Assembly: GCF_002931235.1 (NCBI RefSeq)
Contig: NZ_PSTT01000027.1
Coordinates: 1-43,620 of the forward strand
Direction of reading: 5' to 3'
Source of the DNA: Subtercola sp. Z020
GTDB lineage: Bacteria; Actinomycetota; Actinomycetes; Actinomycetales; Microbacteriaceae
DNA: 43,620 nucleotides
Both the position numbers and the translations under genes were made by a program. Each line of letters starts with the position of its first letter. Within the stretch, counting starts at the first letter, position 1. Shown piece after piece: positions 16,164-24,301 of this stretch. A model generated the notes under the pieces. It did not search any database and had not been told where the DNA came from. It saw only the letters and a list, made by a program, of their open reading frames with translations.

Positions 16164-16169
16164 TACCGT
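16164..16169 (+). promoter_or_regulatory. -10 element, leaderless start at 16176
   Basis: TACCGT is followed by six bases and the ATG at 16176. No ribosome-binding site precedes the ATG, so a leaderless transcript is likely. Confidence 0.45.
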
Positions 16170-16175
16170 GGGACC

Positions 16176-16385
16176 ATGAGCGATACGAACACCCCCAACG
16201 ACAACCTGGGCACCGACGGCACCATCCCGAACACCGAAGACGGTATCGCTGTGGGCCACGACCCCGACGGTTCGCACTTCAACCCCGAAGAAGAGGTCGC
16301 CGGCAGCTACACCGACGCCGAGGGCGACGACCGGGAGGAGCGCCCCGCAGAGTCGAGCGGTTCCTACACCGACGTCGACGAATAG
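16176..16385 (+). CDS. Acidic 69-aa protein
   Basis: The product of 69 residues begins MSDTNTPNDNLGTDGT and is rich in Asp, Glu, Gly, Ser and Thr with no hydrophobic segment or Cys, so it is likely disordered and soluble. A motif is partly repeated: AGSYTDAEGDD near the middle and SGSYTDVDE at the end. The ATG at 16176 is supported by a leaderless-type -10 at 16164-16169. It resembles in style the acidic genes at 361-498 and 25991-26206. I recognise it only as the kind of conserved hypothetical protein found in Microbacteriaceae; function unknown. Confidence 0.65.
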   Translation: MSDTNTPNDNLGTDGTIPNTEDGIAVGHDPDGSHFNPEEEVAGSYTDAEGDDREERPAESSGSYTDVDE

Positions 16386-16426
16386 GCACCATTGGGCGGT
16401 GTGTCCGAAAAAACTTCACCCTCATT

Positions 16427-16432
16427 TAAGAT
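16427..16432 (+). promoter_or_regulatory. -10 element upstream of the ParA-like gene
   Basis: TAAGAT lies in a locally AT-rich patch (aaaaaac and atttaag nearby) that stands out in this GC-rich window. It is 45 bases upstream of the ATG at 16478, so the transcript would carry a leader with a purine-rich ribosome-binding region. No clear -35. Confidence 0.4.
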
Positions 16433-16477
16433 GGGACGAGTTGTCTGGTTTCATCTGATCAAAGGCGGGGTGCTGAT

Positions 16478-18112
16478 ATGGCAATCGACAAGAGTCGAGT
16501 GCTCGACATTCCCCTCATCACGGCAGTGCTGCGGGGCGACAACTCGGGCACGTTGCGGGTCGACGGGGAAGAGCAGCACATCACGTCGGATTCGGCCGGC
16601 GCCGCCCTGCAGGAGCTGGTCGGGCTCATCCAGACCGAGGCCGAACGCATCGGTCGGCCCGTGCGGGTCACGGTGACGGCCGAGACCGGCCGGAGCATCC
16701 TGCTCGCGGGCGTTGACGGTTCGATCGAGGAGGAGAGCTTCACGCCCTCCGAAGACCTCGACGGGCCGGACGAGTTCGATGAGCTGGACGAGTTCGATGA
16801 GCCTGCCGGGTTCGATGAGCCTGCCGAGGTCGATGAGCCCGCCGAGGTCGAGGAGCCTACCGGGCCCGACGGGCTCGATGAGGCCTCCGGGCTCACCGAC
16901 TCTGACGGGCCCTCAGCCCCCGAAGCACCCACCGACCCCGACACACCCGCGGACGAGGGCGACGACGATGTCGCCCCCGAACCAATCGTCGACGAAGACG
17001 ACATCGAAGACCCTGTAGAACACGATGTGCCGGCACCCCTGCCCGCACCGACATCAGCCCGCGCCACGACGGCGCCGTCACCAGAACGATCTGAGCCCTC
17101 CATGCCTACTCCCTCGACATCGACCCCGGCCCGCTCGGCGGCGACACCCTCCCCCAGCTCCCCGGCCGCCGACACCCGGGCGCGTGCGCAGAAAGACCTG
17201 CTCGACGCACCCTCCTTCCTGGCCGTTCCGAAGGTCGACGAGCCGGCTGAGCAGGGGTTCAAGGGCTTTCTGAACCACTTCGGCCTGCACCTCAAGCCGG
17301 GCCGCAGCGAGCAGTCGCAGCGTACCGACATCGAGGCCATCTCCCGGCACTTCCCGGCCCACCGCACCATCAGCGTGATCAACCGCAAGGGCGGGGCCAA
17401 CAAGACCCCCACCGTCGCCAACCTGGCGGCCGCGTTCGCGCGGAGCGGTGGCGGCGGCGTTCTCGCCTGGGACAACAACGAGACGATGGGCACGCTCGGC
17501 TGGCGCACCGAGCGCGGCGACCACGATTCGACCGTTCTCGACGTGCTCGAGAACGCCGACGATCTGTTGGATGCCCGGGCTGAGTTCGGCCAGATGTCCC
17601 GCTTCGTGCACCACCAGCAGGCCGACAAGTTCGACGTGCTGCGCTCTGACGAAGACCCCTCCGGCACGCACGAGATGACGGCCGAAGAGGTCGACATCGT
17701 GCACAGCATCGCCGCGAAGTACTACCGGCTGATCCTGATGGACTCGGGCAACAGCGACCGGGCCGAGAACTGGCTGCGCATGATCGACCACACCGACCAG
17801 CTCGTGGTTCCCACCACGACCATGGAGGATCGCGCCCAGGCGGCGCTGCTCACCCTGCAGGCCGTGCAGTCACGCAGCGAGAAGGCGGCCGAGCTGGCGA
17901 AGAACGCGGTCGTCGTCATCTCGGAGTGGCAGCCCAAGGAGCAGAACATCTCCGAGCGCATGGCCGACGACTTCCGCCCCTACGTACGCGACGTCGTCAT
18001 CGTGCCCTTCGACCCTGCGCTGAAGGCCGGCCGCATCCTGCACAGCTCGCTGCAGCCCGCGACCCGTCGCGCCTGGCTGGCCGCGGCGGCATCCATCGCC
18101 AAGGGGCTCTGA
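16478..18112 (+). CDS. ParA/MinD-like ATPase with acidic disordered linker
   Basis: The 544-residue product has three parts. Residues 1-85 form a small domain with LRVDGEEQHITSDSAG and VRVTVTAETGRSILL. Residues 85-235 are an Asp/Glu/Pro-rich linker that includes five 6-residue repeats (EFDEPA-like). Residues 295-544 are a SIMIBI-class ATPase like ParA/MinD: SVINRKGGANKTPTVANLAA holds the deviant Walker A (KGGANKT, 304-310), WDNNE (331-335) replaces the usual DxDP, LILMDSGNSDRAENWLR is the Walker B/switch II, and LVVPTTTMEDRAQAAL follows. The Walker A has Asn where ParA has the second-last Gly (KGGxGKT). No parB or parS-like palindrome is near, so a chromosome-partition role is not supported; partner-dependent positioning is more likely. 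It is convergent with sbcC. Confidence 0.8.
   Translation: MAIDKSRVLDIPLITAVLRGDNSGTLRVDGEEQHITSDSAGAALQELVGLIQTEAERIGRPVRVTVTAETGRSILLAGVDGSIEEESFTPSEDLDGPDEFDELDEFDEPAGFDEPAEVDEPAEVEEPTGPDGLDEASGLTDSDGPSAPEAPTDPDTPADEGDDDVAPEPIVDEDDIEDPVEHDVPAPLPAPTSARATTAPSPERSEPSMPTPSTSTPARSAATPSPSSPAADTRARAQKDLLDAPSFLAVPKVDEPAEQGFKGFLNHFGLHLKPGRSEQSQRTDIEAISRHFPAHRTISVINRKGGANKTPTVANLAAAFARSGGGGVLAWDNNETMGTLGWRTERGDHDSTVLDVLENADDLLDARAEFGQMSRFVHHQQADKFDVLRSDEDPSGTHEMTAEEVDIVHSIAAKYYRLILMDSGNSDRAENWLRMIDHTDQLVVPTTTMEDRAQAALLTLQAVQSRSEKAAELAKNAVVVISEWQPKEQNISERMADDFRPYVRDVVIVPFDPALKAGRILHSSLQPATRRAWLAAAASIAKGL
16772..16861. repeat. Five 18-bp repeats in the ParA-like gene
   Basis: Units at 16772, 16790, 16808, 16826 and 16844, consensus gagttcgatgagcctgcc, encode EFDEPA-type hexapeptides in the acidic linker. 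The period keeps the frame. Confidence 0.75.
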
Positions 18113-18140
18113 CCCGGGCGCGCCACGGACCGGGGCGGTG

Positions 18141-21100
18141 TCACACCCGCTCCCGCACCTCCTCGATCTCGCTGTAGCCGGCGGCCGTCACGGTGACGCG
18201 GAGCTTCGCCGAGATCTGCTCCTTCATCGAGTCCACGTGGCTGATCAGGCCGATCGTGCGCCCGCCCGTGCGCAGCCCGTCGAGCGTGCTCATCGCGATC
18301 TCGAGGGTCTCGGCATCCAGTGACCCGAATCCCTCGTCGACGAACAGGGTGTCGAGGGCGATGCCGCCGGTCTGGATCGACACGACCTCGGCCAGGCCGA
18401 GCGCGAGCGCGAGCGACGCGAGGAAGGTCTCGCCACCCGAGAGCGAGTGCGTCGGCCGGGCGCGACCGGTGTGCTCGTCGCGGATGCTGAGCCCGAGCCC
18501 CGCCTCCGCGTTGCGGTACTGCAGGGAGTCGTCGAGTTCGAGCGAGTACCGCCCACCCGTCATGGTGGTGAGGCGCTGATTGGCCGCGACGATGATCTGT
18601 TCGAGCTGGGCGGCCAGCACGTAGGTCTCGAGTCGCATCCGCCTCGTGTTCGACCCGCCCCCCGCGACGACCTCGGCGAGTTCGCGCACCTTCTGCTGCT
18701 CATCGATCAGGCTGGCGGATGCCGTGAACAGCGCCCGCGCACTGTCGACGATCACCGTGAGCTGGTTCAACTCGGCGGTCAGCGTACTGCGCTGCTCGAC
18801 CGCGGCGTCGCGCAGCCGGATCGCCTCTGCCCGGGCCAGCTCGGTCGGCCCGGCATCGACCGGGTCGCCCGGGAGCCCCGCCAATTCGGGGTCGGCGAGC
18901 AGCCCCTCGGCCGCGGCCCGCGCATCGTCGTGGCGGCGGATGCGGGCCTCGCGCGCGCTGCGCTCACGCTCGCTCAGCAGCGCCGCGTCGACCGCCTGCG
19001 CGTCGTCGAAGCCGAGCACGGCGAGCTGTTCGCCCTCGACGACACGCGCCCGGTCGGTGCGGTCGAGCTGCTTCGCCGTCGCGGTGAGCGCCTCCTCGAA
19101 CGCCCGGGCGAGCGCGAGCCGGTCATCGAGCGCGGCGACGCGCGCCGCCACCGAGGCGTGACCGGCGCGCATCTCCAGTACCCGCAGGGAACTGAGGGCG
19201 AGGCTCGTCTCGGCGGCCGTGTGGGCGAGAGCGGCACTGTCGAGCTCGTCGCGCAGCCCGGCCAACCGCTGCTCGTCACGCTCGCGCGTGCGAGTCACCT
19301 CCCTGCGCTCGGTCTCGAGCGTCTTCTGCCGGGCAGCGGCAGCGGTCGCCGCGCGCACCGCCTCTGCCGCCACCTCGGCCTCGGCTCGCAGCTCGACCGC
19401 ACTCCGGCCCCGGGCACCCGCCCGCTCGGCCGCGAGGGTCTGGCCGAGTTCGGCGACCCGCGCGTCGGCCTCTGCCAGCTCGGCCTGGCGCGCAGCGCGC
19501 TCGTGCTGGGCACGGTCGGTGTCGAGCTCGGTCACCGGCTCTCTGTCGCTCGCAGCCGGTTCTGGATGCTCGGTCGAGCCGCAGACGGCGCAGGGCTCGC
19601 CCTGCCGCAGCTCCGCCGCCAGCTCGACGGCATGGCCCGCCAGGCGCCGGGTCAGCAGGTCGTCGACGAGGCGTGCGGCAGCCAGGTGCGCCGTGCTGGC
19701 ACTCTTCTGCTGCAGCAGAGCCGCGTCGAGTTGGGTGACGGCCCGGTCGGCCCGCGCGGCGGCGGCGAGCGCCTCGGCGATCGAACGCTGCTCCTTCTCT
19801 GCATCCGGCAGCCGGCCGGCCTCGACCTGCGCGAGCGAGAGGGCGGCGTTCAGCTCGTCGAGCCGCGCCGGAACGCCGCGGAGGCGCTCGTCGAGCCCGG
19901 CCACCTCCGCCGACGCCGCATGGCGCCGCGCGGCGAGCTCCGTCAGCTCGGCCTGCAGTCTCTGCACCCGCTGCTCGTCGACCAGCACCGACTCGAGCGA
20001 CGCCCGCTCAGCGACCAGCCCCTCGACCACCGCCCGCAACGCGGCGGCGGTGGCGGTGCCGCCGGGAGTCGCCTCCGCGTCGGACCCGACGTCGGCGGCG
20101 GCGTCAGCGGCGGCGGCCGCGTCAGCGTCGGCGTCTGTGGCCGCGTCGGCGTCGGCGTGTGTGACCGCGTCGGCGTCGGCGTGTATGGCCGCATCCGCGT
20201 CGACGTCAGTGTTGACGTCGGCCCGGCTCCCCCACGCGGCGCGCGCCACCTGCTCGTGCCCCAGCGCCCGCTGCAGCTCGGCCTCTGACGCGCGGCGCGA
20301 CTCCACGTGCGGCCAGGCCTGCGCCGCACGAGCGGCGTCGGCGACGCTGGCCCGCAGGAGGTCGACGGCGGGAGACTCCGCCACGAGCGCATCGAGGGTC
20401 GCCTCGGCCGCGGCGCGCTTCTGCTGCCGCCGCCGCAGGTCGAGCTGCGCGGTGTGCGCGAGGTCGGCCCGCTCGAACACCCCAGCGGCCTCTGCGGCAC
20501 GGTCGGCCGCCGCCCGTCGGAGATCGTCGACGGTCACGGCCAACGCCCCGAACCACTCCAGCCCCGGATTCTCGGGCACCGCCGTCGCCCGGGCGCCGGA
20601 ATCGGCACCACCCGCACCAGCACCGCCGAACCCCGCACCGCCGGGCTCAGCACCGCCGAACTCCGCACAGCCGAACTCCGCACCGCCGAACTCCGCACCC
20701 GCGTACCCCGCACCCTCGAACCCCGCGCCGCGCGCGACCGCCGCATCGGCCAGCGCCACGGCCTGGCCGGCACGCAGGCGGATGTTCTGGCGCACCTCCG
20801 TCACGCTGAGGCTGAGCGCCCTGCTCTGTTCAGTGAGGGATTTCTCGAACGCCTCGAAGCGCGCGGTACCGAACAGGGTGCGCAGCAGCGTTCGACGCTC
20901 GTCGGTCTTGGCGAGCAGGAACTGCTGGAACCGGTTCTGCGCGAGCAGGATCACCTGCAGGAACTGGTCGGCCCGAAGCGGCAGGATCTCGCTCATGTAG
21001 CGCCCGACGTCGACCGGCTTCGCCGCCAGCCCCCGCCAACCACCGCCCGCGGCGTCGCGGATCTCGAGGCGCGCCTCGGGCGCCGCCGTCGTCAGGCCCT

Positions 21101-21416
21101 CTCCGCGGCGCTTCGGCCGCTTGTACTCCGGCGTGCGGTAGAGCCGGTAGTCGTGCTCGCCGATGCTGAACTCGAGCTCGACGAAGGTGGGGTCACCCGG
21201 CTCGGCATGATCGCTCCGCAGCTGCGATTCGCGGCCGTCATAGCGCGGAACCGTCGCGTACAACGCGAAACAGATCGCATCGAGGATGCTCGACTTGCCC
21301 GCGCCGGTTTTGCCCGTGATGAGGAAGATGCCGTCGTCGTCGAACAGCTCGAAGTCGACACGCTGTTCGTCTTTGTACGGGCCGAACCCCGCCAGCCGGA
21401 GCTTTGTGATCTTCAT
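18141..21416 (-). CDS. sbcC: Exonuclease SbcCD, ATPase subunit
   Basis: The 1091-residue product is SbcC (Rad50 type), which with SbcD cuts hairpin and double-stranded DNA ends in repair. Walker A GKTGAGKSS is at 35-43; a long coiled coil runs to the zinc hook CAVC (Cys609, Cys612) at the apex and back; the C-terminal lobe has the ABC signature SLSGGETFLASLAL near 990-1000 and Walker B LDTLFVDEGFGSLD near 1019-1032. Two low-complexity insertions interrupt the ascending coil: a GGAEF-like pentapeptide run at about 229-268 and an Ala/Asp octapeptide run at about 405-440, both encoded by tandem repeats and not usual in SbcC. The ATG at 21416 overlaps the end of sbcD by 4 bp, so the two subunits are made together. 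Confidence 0.93.
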   Translation of the reverse strand: MKITKLRLAGFGPYKDEQRVDFELFDDDGIFLITGKTGAGKSSILDAICFALYATVPRYDGRESQLRSDHAEPGDPTFVELEFSIGEHDYRLYRTPEYKRPKRRGEGLTTAAPEARLEIRDAAGGGWRGLAAKPVDVGRYMSEILPLRADQFLQVILLAQNRFQQFLLAKTDERRTLLRTLFGTARFEAFEKSLTEQSRALSLSVTEVRQNIRLRAGQAVALADAAVARGAGFEGAGYAGAEFGGAEFGCAEFGGAEPGGAGFGGAGAGGADSGARATAVPENPGLEWFGALAVTVDDLRRAAADRAAEAAGVFERADLAHTAQLDLRRRQQKRAAAEATLDALVAESPAVDLLRASVADAARAAQAWPHVESRRASEAELQRALGHEQVARAAWGSRADVNTDVDADAAIHADADAVTHADADAATDADADAAAAADAAADVGSDAEATPGGTATAAALRAVVEGLVAERASLESVLVDEQRVQRLQAELTELAARRHAASAEVAGLDERLRGVPARLDELNAALSLAQVEAGRLPDAEKEQRSIAEALAAAARADRAVTQLDAALLQQKSASTAHLAAARLVDDLLTRRLAGHAVELAAELRQGEPCAVCGSTEHPEPAASDREPVTELDTDRAQHERAARQAELAEADARVAELGQTLAAERAGARGRSAVELRAEAEVAAEAVRAATAAAARQKTLETERREVTRTRERDEQRLAGLRDELDSAALAHTAAETSLALSSLRVLEMRAGHASVAARVAALDDRLALARAFEEALTATAKQLDRTDRARVVEGEQLAVLGFDDAQAVDAALLSERERSAREARIRRHDDARAAAEGLLADPELAGLPGDPVDAGPTELARAEAIRLRDAAVEQRSTLTAELNQLTVIVDSARALFTASASLIDEQQKVRELAEVVAGGGSNTRRMRLETYVLAAQLEQIIVAANQRLTTMTGGRYSLELDDSLQYRNAEAGLGLSIRDEHTGRARPTHSLSGGETFLASLALALGLAEVVSIQTGGIALDTLFVDEGFGSLDAETLEIAMSTLDGLRTGGRTIGLISHVDSMKEQISAKLRVTVTAAGYSEIEEVRERV
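20127..20198. repeat. Three 24-bp repeats in sbcC
   Basis: Units at 20127-20150, 20151-20174 and 20175-20198 (core gtcggcgtgtgtgaccgcg) encode an octapeptide of the type HADADAVT in the SbcC coiled coil. Shorter gcgtcggc repeats continue on the left side. Confidence 0.75.
20611..20730. repeat. 15-bp repeats in sbcC encoding GGAEF-like pentapeptides
   Basis: About eight units with core ccgccgaactccgca encode GAEFG-like pentapeptides (residues about 229-268 of SbcC). The pattern resembles pentapeptide repeats superficially but is imperfect. Confidence 0.7.
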
Positions 21417-22648
21417 CGCGCGGCAGCAGCCAGACCCGCCGAGCGATCGGTGGAGCCCCCGGCCCCCGGCCCGCCATCGACACCCGGCCCGCCATCGGCA
21501 CCCGCCCCGGCATCGGCATCCAGCCGGCTGAGCGTCTCGGCCACCAGCCGGCGTTCGAAGTCGCTCGGCCCGGCACCGTTCCGCACGAACTCCACGAAGC
21601 CGCCCACGATCTGCTGGTCGGTCTTCTCGACGAGCCGCTCGGCGTAGGTCTGCGTGCCTGCGTCGTGCACCACGGCGGGCCGGTATTCGAGCGCGACACA
21701 GTGCGGGAAGCGCTGCTGCAGCTGCCGCATCCCGTCGAGGGGTCGCACGGTGTCGGTGACGATGGCCTTGATCCAGTGCCCCTCGACGGGGGCGAGCGAC
21801 TCATCGGCGAGCAGCTCCGCCAGCGTGCCCGTCAGCTCGCGAACGGGCCGCGGAACGGGGAAGTCGACCCAGTCGACCGAGGCGAGGCCCGTGGCATCCA
21901 GTTCGACCAACCAGCCGCCACGCACACGGCTGCCCTCGGTGAACGAGTAGTGCAGCGGCGACCCTGAATACCGCACGCGGTCGCTGAGGGTCGACCTCGA
22001 ATGGATGTGGCCGAGGGCCACGTAGTCGGGCCCGTCGAAGACCTCGAGGGGCACGAGGTCGAGCCCACCGGAGGTGATGTCGCGCTCGACGTCGCCGGCC
22101 GCGACCCCGACCGCGAAGCAGTGCGAGAGCACCACCGACCGACCCTGCCGCTCCGCGAGATCGTCGCGCACACGGCCCATGGCGAAGGCGAGCGCCTGCT
22201 CGTGCGTGCGCAGCTCGACCTCGGGGTACTGGTGCCGCATCAGCATCGGCTCGAGATACGGGATGCCGTAGAAGTGCACCGGGCCGAAGCCGTCGTCGAT
22301 CGTGACCGGGGTGCCCAGGAGCTCGTGGCGGGTGAGCACATGCACCCCCGCCTCGGCCGCCCACTCCGACTGGAAGCCGAGCCTCGTCGCCGAGTCGTGG
22401 TTGCCGCTCGTGAGCACCACCCGGGCGCCGGTCTGCCGCAGCACCCGCAGCGCCCGGGCCAGCACCTCGTACGACTCGGCAGACGGAACCGCGGAGTCGA
22501 AGACATCGCCCGCGACGACCACGACGTCGACACCGTTCTCACGCACCACATCGGCCATCGCGCGCGCCACGACCTCGAAATGAGCGAGGGTCGAGTGGGT
22601 GTGGAACGTGCGCCCGATGTGCCAGTCGGAGGTGTGCAGAATCTTCAT
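21413..22648 (-). CDS. sbcD: Exonuclease SbcCD, nuclease subunit
   Basis: The 411-residue product is SbcD (Mre11 type), the manganese-dependent nuclease of the SbcCD complex. Phosphoesterase motifs are all present: HTSDWHIG (5-12), GDVFD (47-51), GNHD (82-85), SHCF near 175 and GHIHS (213-217). The ATG at 22648 gives the typical MKILHTSDWH start, and a GAAGG element is directly upstream. The last 35 residues (after about 375) are Gly/Asp/Ala-rich and include two hexapeptide repeats encoded at 21468-21503. The stop overlaps the start of sbcC, so this is a two-gene operon. Confidence 0.94.
   Translation of the reverse strand: MKILHTSDWHIGRTFHTHSTLAHFEVVARAMADVVRENGVDVVVVAGDVFDSAVPSAESYEVLARALRVLRQTGARVVLTSGNHDSATRLGFQSEWAAEAGVHVLTRHELLGTPVTIDDGFGPVHFYGIPYLEPMLMRHQYPEVELRTHEQALAFAMGRVRDDLAERQGRSVVLSHCFAVGVAAGDVERDITSGGLDLVPLEVFDGPDYVALGHIHSRSTLSDRVRYSGSPLHYSFTEGSRVRGGWLVELDATGLASVDWVDFPVPRPVRELTGTLAELLADESLAPVEGHWIKAIVTDTVRPLDGMRQLQQRFPHCVALEYRPAVVHDAGTQTYAERLVEKTDQQIVGGFVEFVRNGAGPSDFERRLVAETLSRLDADAGAGADGGPGVDGGPGAGGSTDRSAGLAAAAR
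21468..21503. repeat. Two 18-bp repeats at the 3' end of sbcD
   Basis: Units 21468-21485 and 21486-21503 (ggcccgccatcgacaccc type) differ by one base and encode GVDGGP / GADGGP in the SbcD tail. Confidence 0.7.
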
Positions 22649-22702
22649 GCCTTCGACGTTAGCCCCGACCGCCGACACTCCGGCCCCGGGGCGCGGGTGC
22701 GC

Positions 22703-23185
22703 CTAGAGCTCGACCTTGCCGTTGTCGCCTTCCATCGGCGTTCCGGTCACCTTCGACTTGACGAGGCTGAAGATCGTCGCGACCCGGCCGCCCGGGGTGT
22801 CCCAGTACTCGGCGCTGTCGCTGACGAACTTCAGCAGGGTGATGTTGGGGTCCTGCGGCCCGTCGGGGAACCAGGCCTCGACGGCGGGGTTCCACAGTTC
22901 CTTCAGCTTGGCGTCGTCGTCGACCTGTTCGGCGAGGCCCGAGAGGCTGACCCAGGTGTCGTTCGACGAGAAGGAGACGTTCACGACGGGATCAGCGGTG
23001 ATCTCGGCGATCTCGTGTGAGTCGCGCGCGAGGATGAACCAGAGGTCGCCGTCGAACTCCACGTCCTGAACGGTGAACGGGCGGGAGACGAGCTTCGCCT
23101 CTGCCGACCTGCTCGTCAGCATCGCGAAACGAAAACCCTTGATCAGCTCGGCGACTTTCGTCACGCCTTCTGTGGTGTCGGTCAT
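22703..23185 (-). CDS. Pyridoxamine 5'-phosphate oxidase-like split-barrel protein
   Basis: The 160-residue product is a flavin-binding split-barrel protein of the general-stress-protein-26 branch of the PNPOx-like superfamily. LIKGFRFAMLTSRS is the first barrel strand region, VSRPFTVQDVEFDGDLWFILARDSH follows, and VNVSFSSNDTWVSLSGLAEQ covers the core strands; LWNPAVEAWFPDGPQDPNITLLKF is the helix and strand found in this subgroup. Such proteins bind FMN or F420 in the cytosol; the exact reaction is not predictable. The ATG at 23185 is chosen because it matches the family start and a GGGAG element is about eight bases upstream. It stands alone between sbcD and the hypothetical gene at 23259. 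Confidence 0.85.
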   Translation of the reverse strand: MTDTTEGVTKVAELIKGFRFAMLTSRSAEAKLVSRPFTVQDVEFDGDLWFILARDSHEIAEITADPVVNVSFSSNDTWVSLSGLAEQVDDDAKLKELWNPAVEAWFPDGPQDPNITLLKFVSDSAEYWDTPGGRVATIFSLVKSKVTGTPMEGDNGKVEL

Positions 23186-23258
23186 CCTGTTACTCCCTGT
23201 TTCTGTGAGCACGCGCTTCTGTGGAGAGGGCACCGTGGATCGCCCCGCGTCGTGAGCT

Positions 23259-23921
23259 TCAAGCCTGCGCCGGATCCCTCTCGGTCGGTAGCCCCTTGAC
23301 GCGCGGCTCCGGCTCCCCGGTACGGGCGGCGAGCCCGGCGAGGTCCACCTCGACGAGGGTGCGCATCCGGCTCTCCCGGTTCGCCTCGTACTCCGGGTCT
23401 GAGCGGGCTCCGGATGCCGCGACCAGCGCGCCGTCGAGCCTCGCCTCGATGGCACGGCCGAGTTCCGACCACGCCCACCGCCGGGATGCCTCCACCGCGG
23501 CGTCGACGAACGCCGGGTCGGCGCGCAGCCGTTCCAGTTCGGAGGCGAGCGCGGAGTAGATGACGCGCCGCTGCACGAGCAGGTGGTGGTCGCTGATCGT
23601 CGTGGACTTGCGGAAGCTCGGCGGGAACTCGACCATCAGCCGACGCATGTGCGCCGCCATCGCCGTCTGCTCGAGCGTCAGAGCACGCAACTCGCCCTCG
23701 ACGAACCCGGCGACCTCACCGGGCTCGTATTCGCGCCCGCTGCCGAGCGCTCCCACCACGATGTGGTTCATGGCGGCCATGGTGAGGGCGGTGCGCGCCA
23801 TCAGCACGCCCTCGTCGACGGCGCGGGCGACGAACTCCGGGTCGATCGGGAATCGGAGGGGCCGTCGACGGGGCGTGACCTTGTTGCCGCGCCGAGCGCG
23901 TCTTCGCTGACCCTTCGGCAT
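23259..23921 (-). CDS. Conserved hypothetical protein, helical, basic N-terminus
   Basis: The 220-residue product starts with a very basic stretch (MPKGQRRRARRGNK, then TPRRRPLR) and then is mostly amphipathic helix, with segments such as FVARAVDEGVLMARTALTM, VEGELRALTLEQTAMAAHMR and FVDAAVEASRRWAWSELG. No signal peptide, membrane segment or known catalytic motif is visible. The basic start could bind nucleic acid or simply be disordered. It is 15 bases upstream of the point where the DUF7882-like gene ends, so the two may be co-transcribed. I do not recognise a family and give no function. Confidence 0.6.
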   Translation of the reverse strand: MPKGQRRRARRGNKVTPRRRPLRFPIDPEFVARAVDEGVLMARTALTMAAMNHIVVGALGSGREYEPGEVAGFVEGELRALTLEQTAMAAHMRRLMVEFPPSFRKSTTISDHHLLVQRRVIYSALASELERLRADPAFVDAAVEASRRWAWSELGRAIEARLDGALVAASGARSDPEYEANRESRMRTLVEVDLAGLAARTGEPEPRVKGLPTERDPAQA

Positions 23922-23936
23922 CGCCCACCCGGTGCC

Positions 23937-24251
23937 TCAGGAGGCGGGAACGGACTCCGCAGACGGTTCCGGCAGCAGCCGCAGGCCCGTACCGCTGTTG
24001 GCGACGCTCGTGAGCACTTCGATCCAGCGGCGGTTGAGGGTGGCACCGGCCGGCGCACTGAAGACGAACTGCAGCGGGATGGCCGGGTGCAGCCAGATCG
24101 TGTGCGCCCTGCCCGTCTCCTCGTCGTCCCACGAGAGGGCGAACTTCTCGTCTCGACGGAGCTTCGCGAGCAGAACGACGCGGAGGTGCGCGAGCGCCCG
24201 GTCCTCGAAGGTGACTTCGACTCCAGGCGACCCGTAGATGAGTGTTCCCAT
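23937..24251 (-). CDS. DUF7882-like small protein
   Basis: The 104-residue product begins MGTLIYGSPGVEVTFEDRAL and continues LAHLRVVLLAKLRRDEKFALSW, a pattern I recognise from a small conserved family of Microbacteriaceae (annotated as DUF7882 or ATP-dependent-ligase-like by error). The middle IWLHPAIPLQFVFSA and the end GTGLRLLPEP also fit. It is predicted soluble, mixed alpha/beta. The ATG at 24251 fits the family start. Function is unknown. Confidence 0.7.
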   Translation of the reverse strand: MGTLIYGSPGVEVTFEDRALAHLRVVLLAKLRRDEKFALSWDDEETGRAHTIWLHPAIPLQFVFSAPAGATLNRRWIEVLTSVANSGTGLRLLPEPSAESVPAS

Positions 24252-24301
24252 GATGACTGTCCTGACTGAAGCGCGGGGTCTGGGCGCTTCTGGCTGCGAT
24301 T

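Noticed and set aside
16478-18112. A parABS or type VII secretion locus around the ParA-like gene
   Set aside because: No parB-like gene, no parS-like palindrome and no EccC, EccB or WXG100 genes are present within the window.
20611-20730. GAEFG repeats as a true pentapeptide-repeat domain
   Set aside because: The consensus A(D/N)LXX is not kept, the run is only about eight units, and it lies in a coiled coil of SbcC. A slippage origin is more likely.
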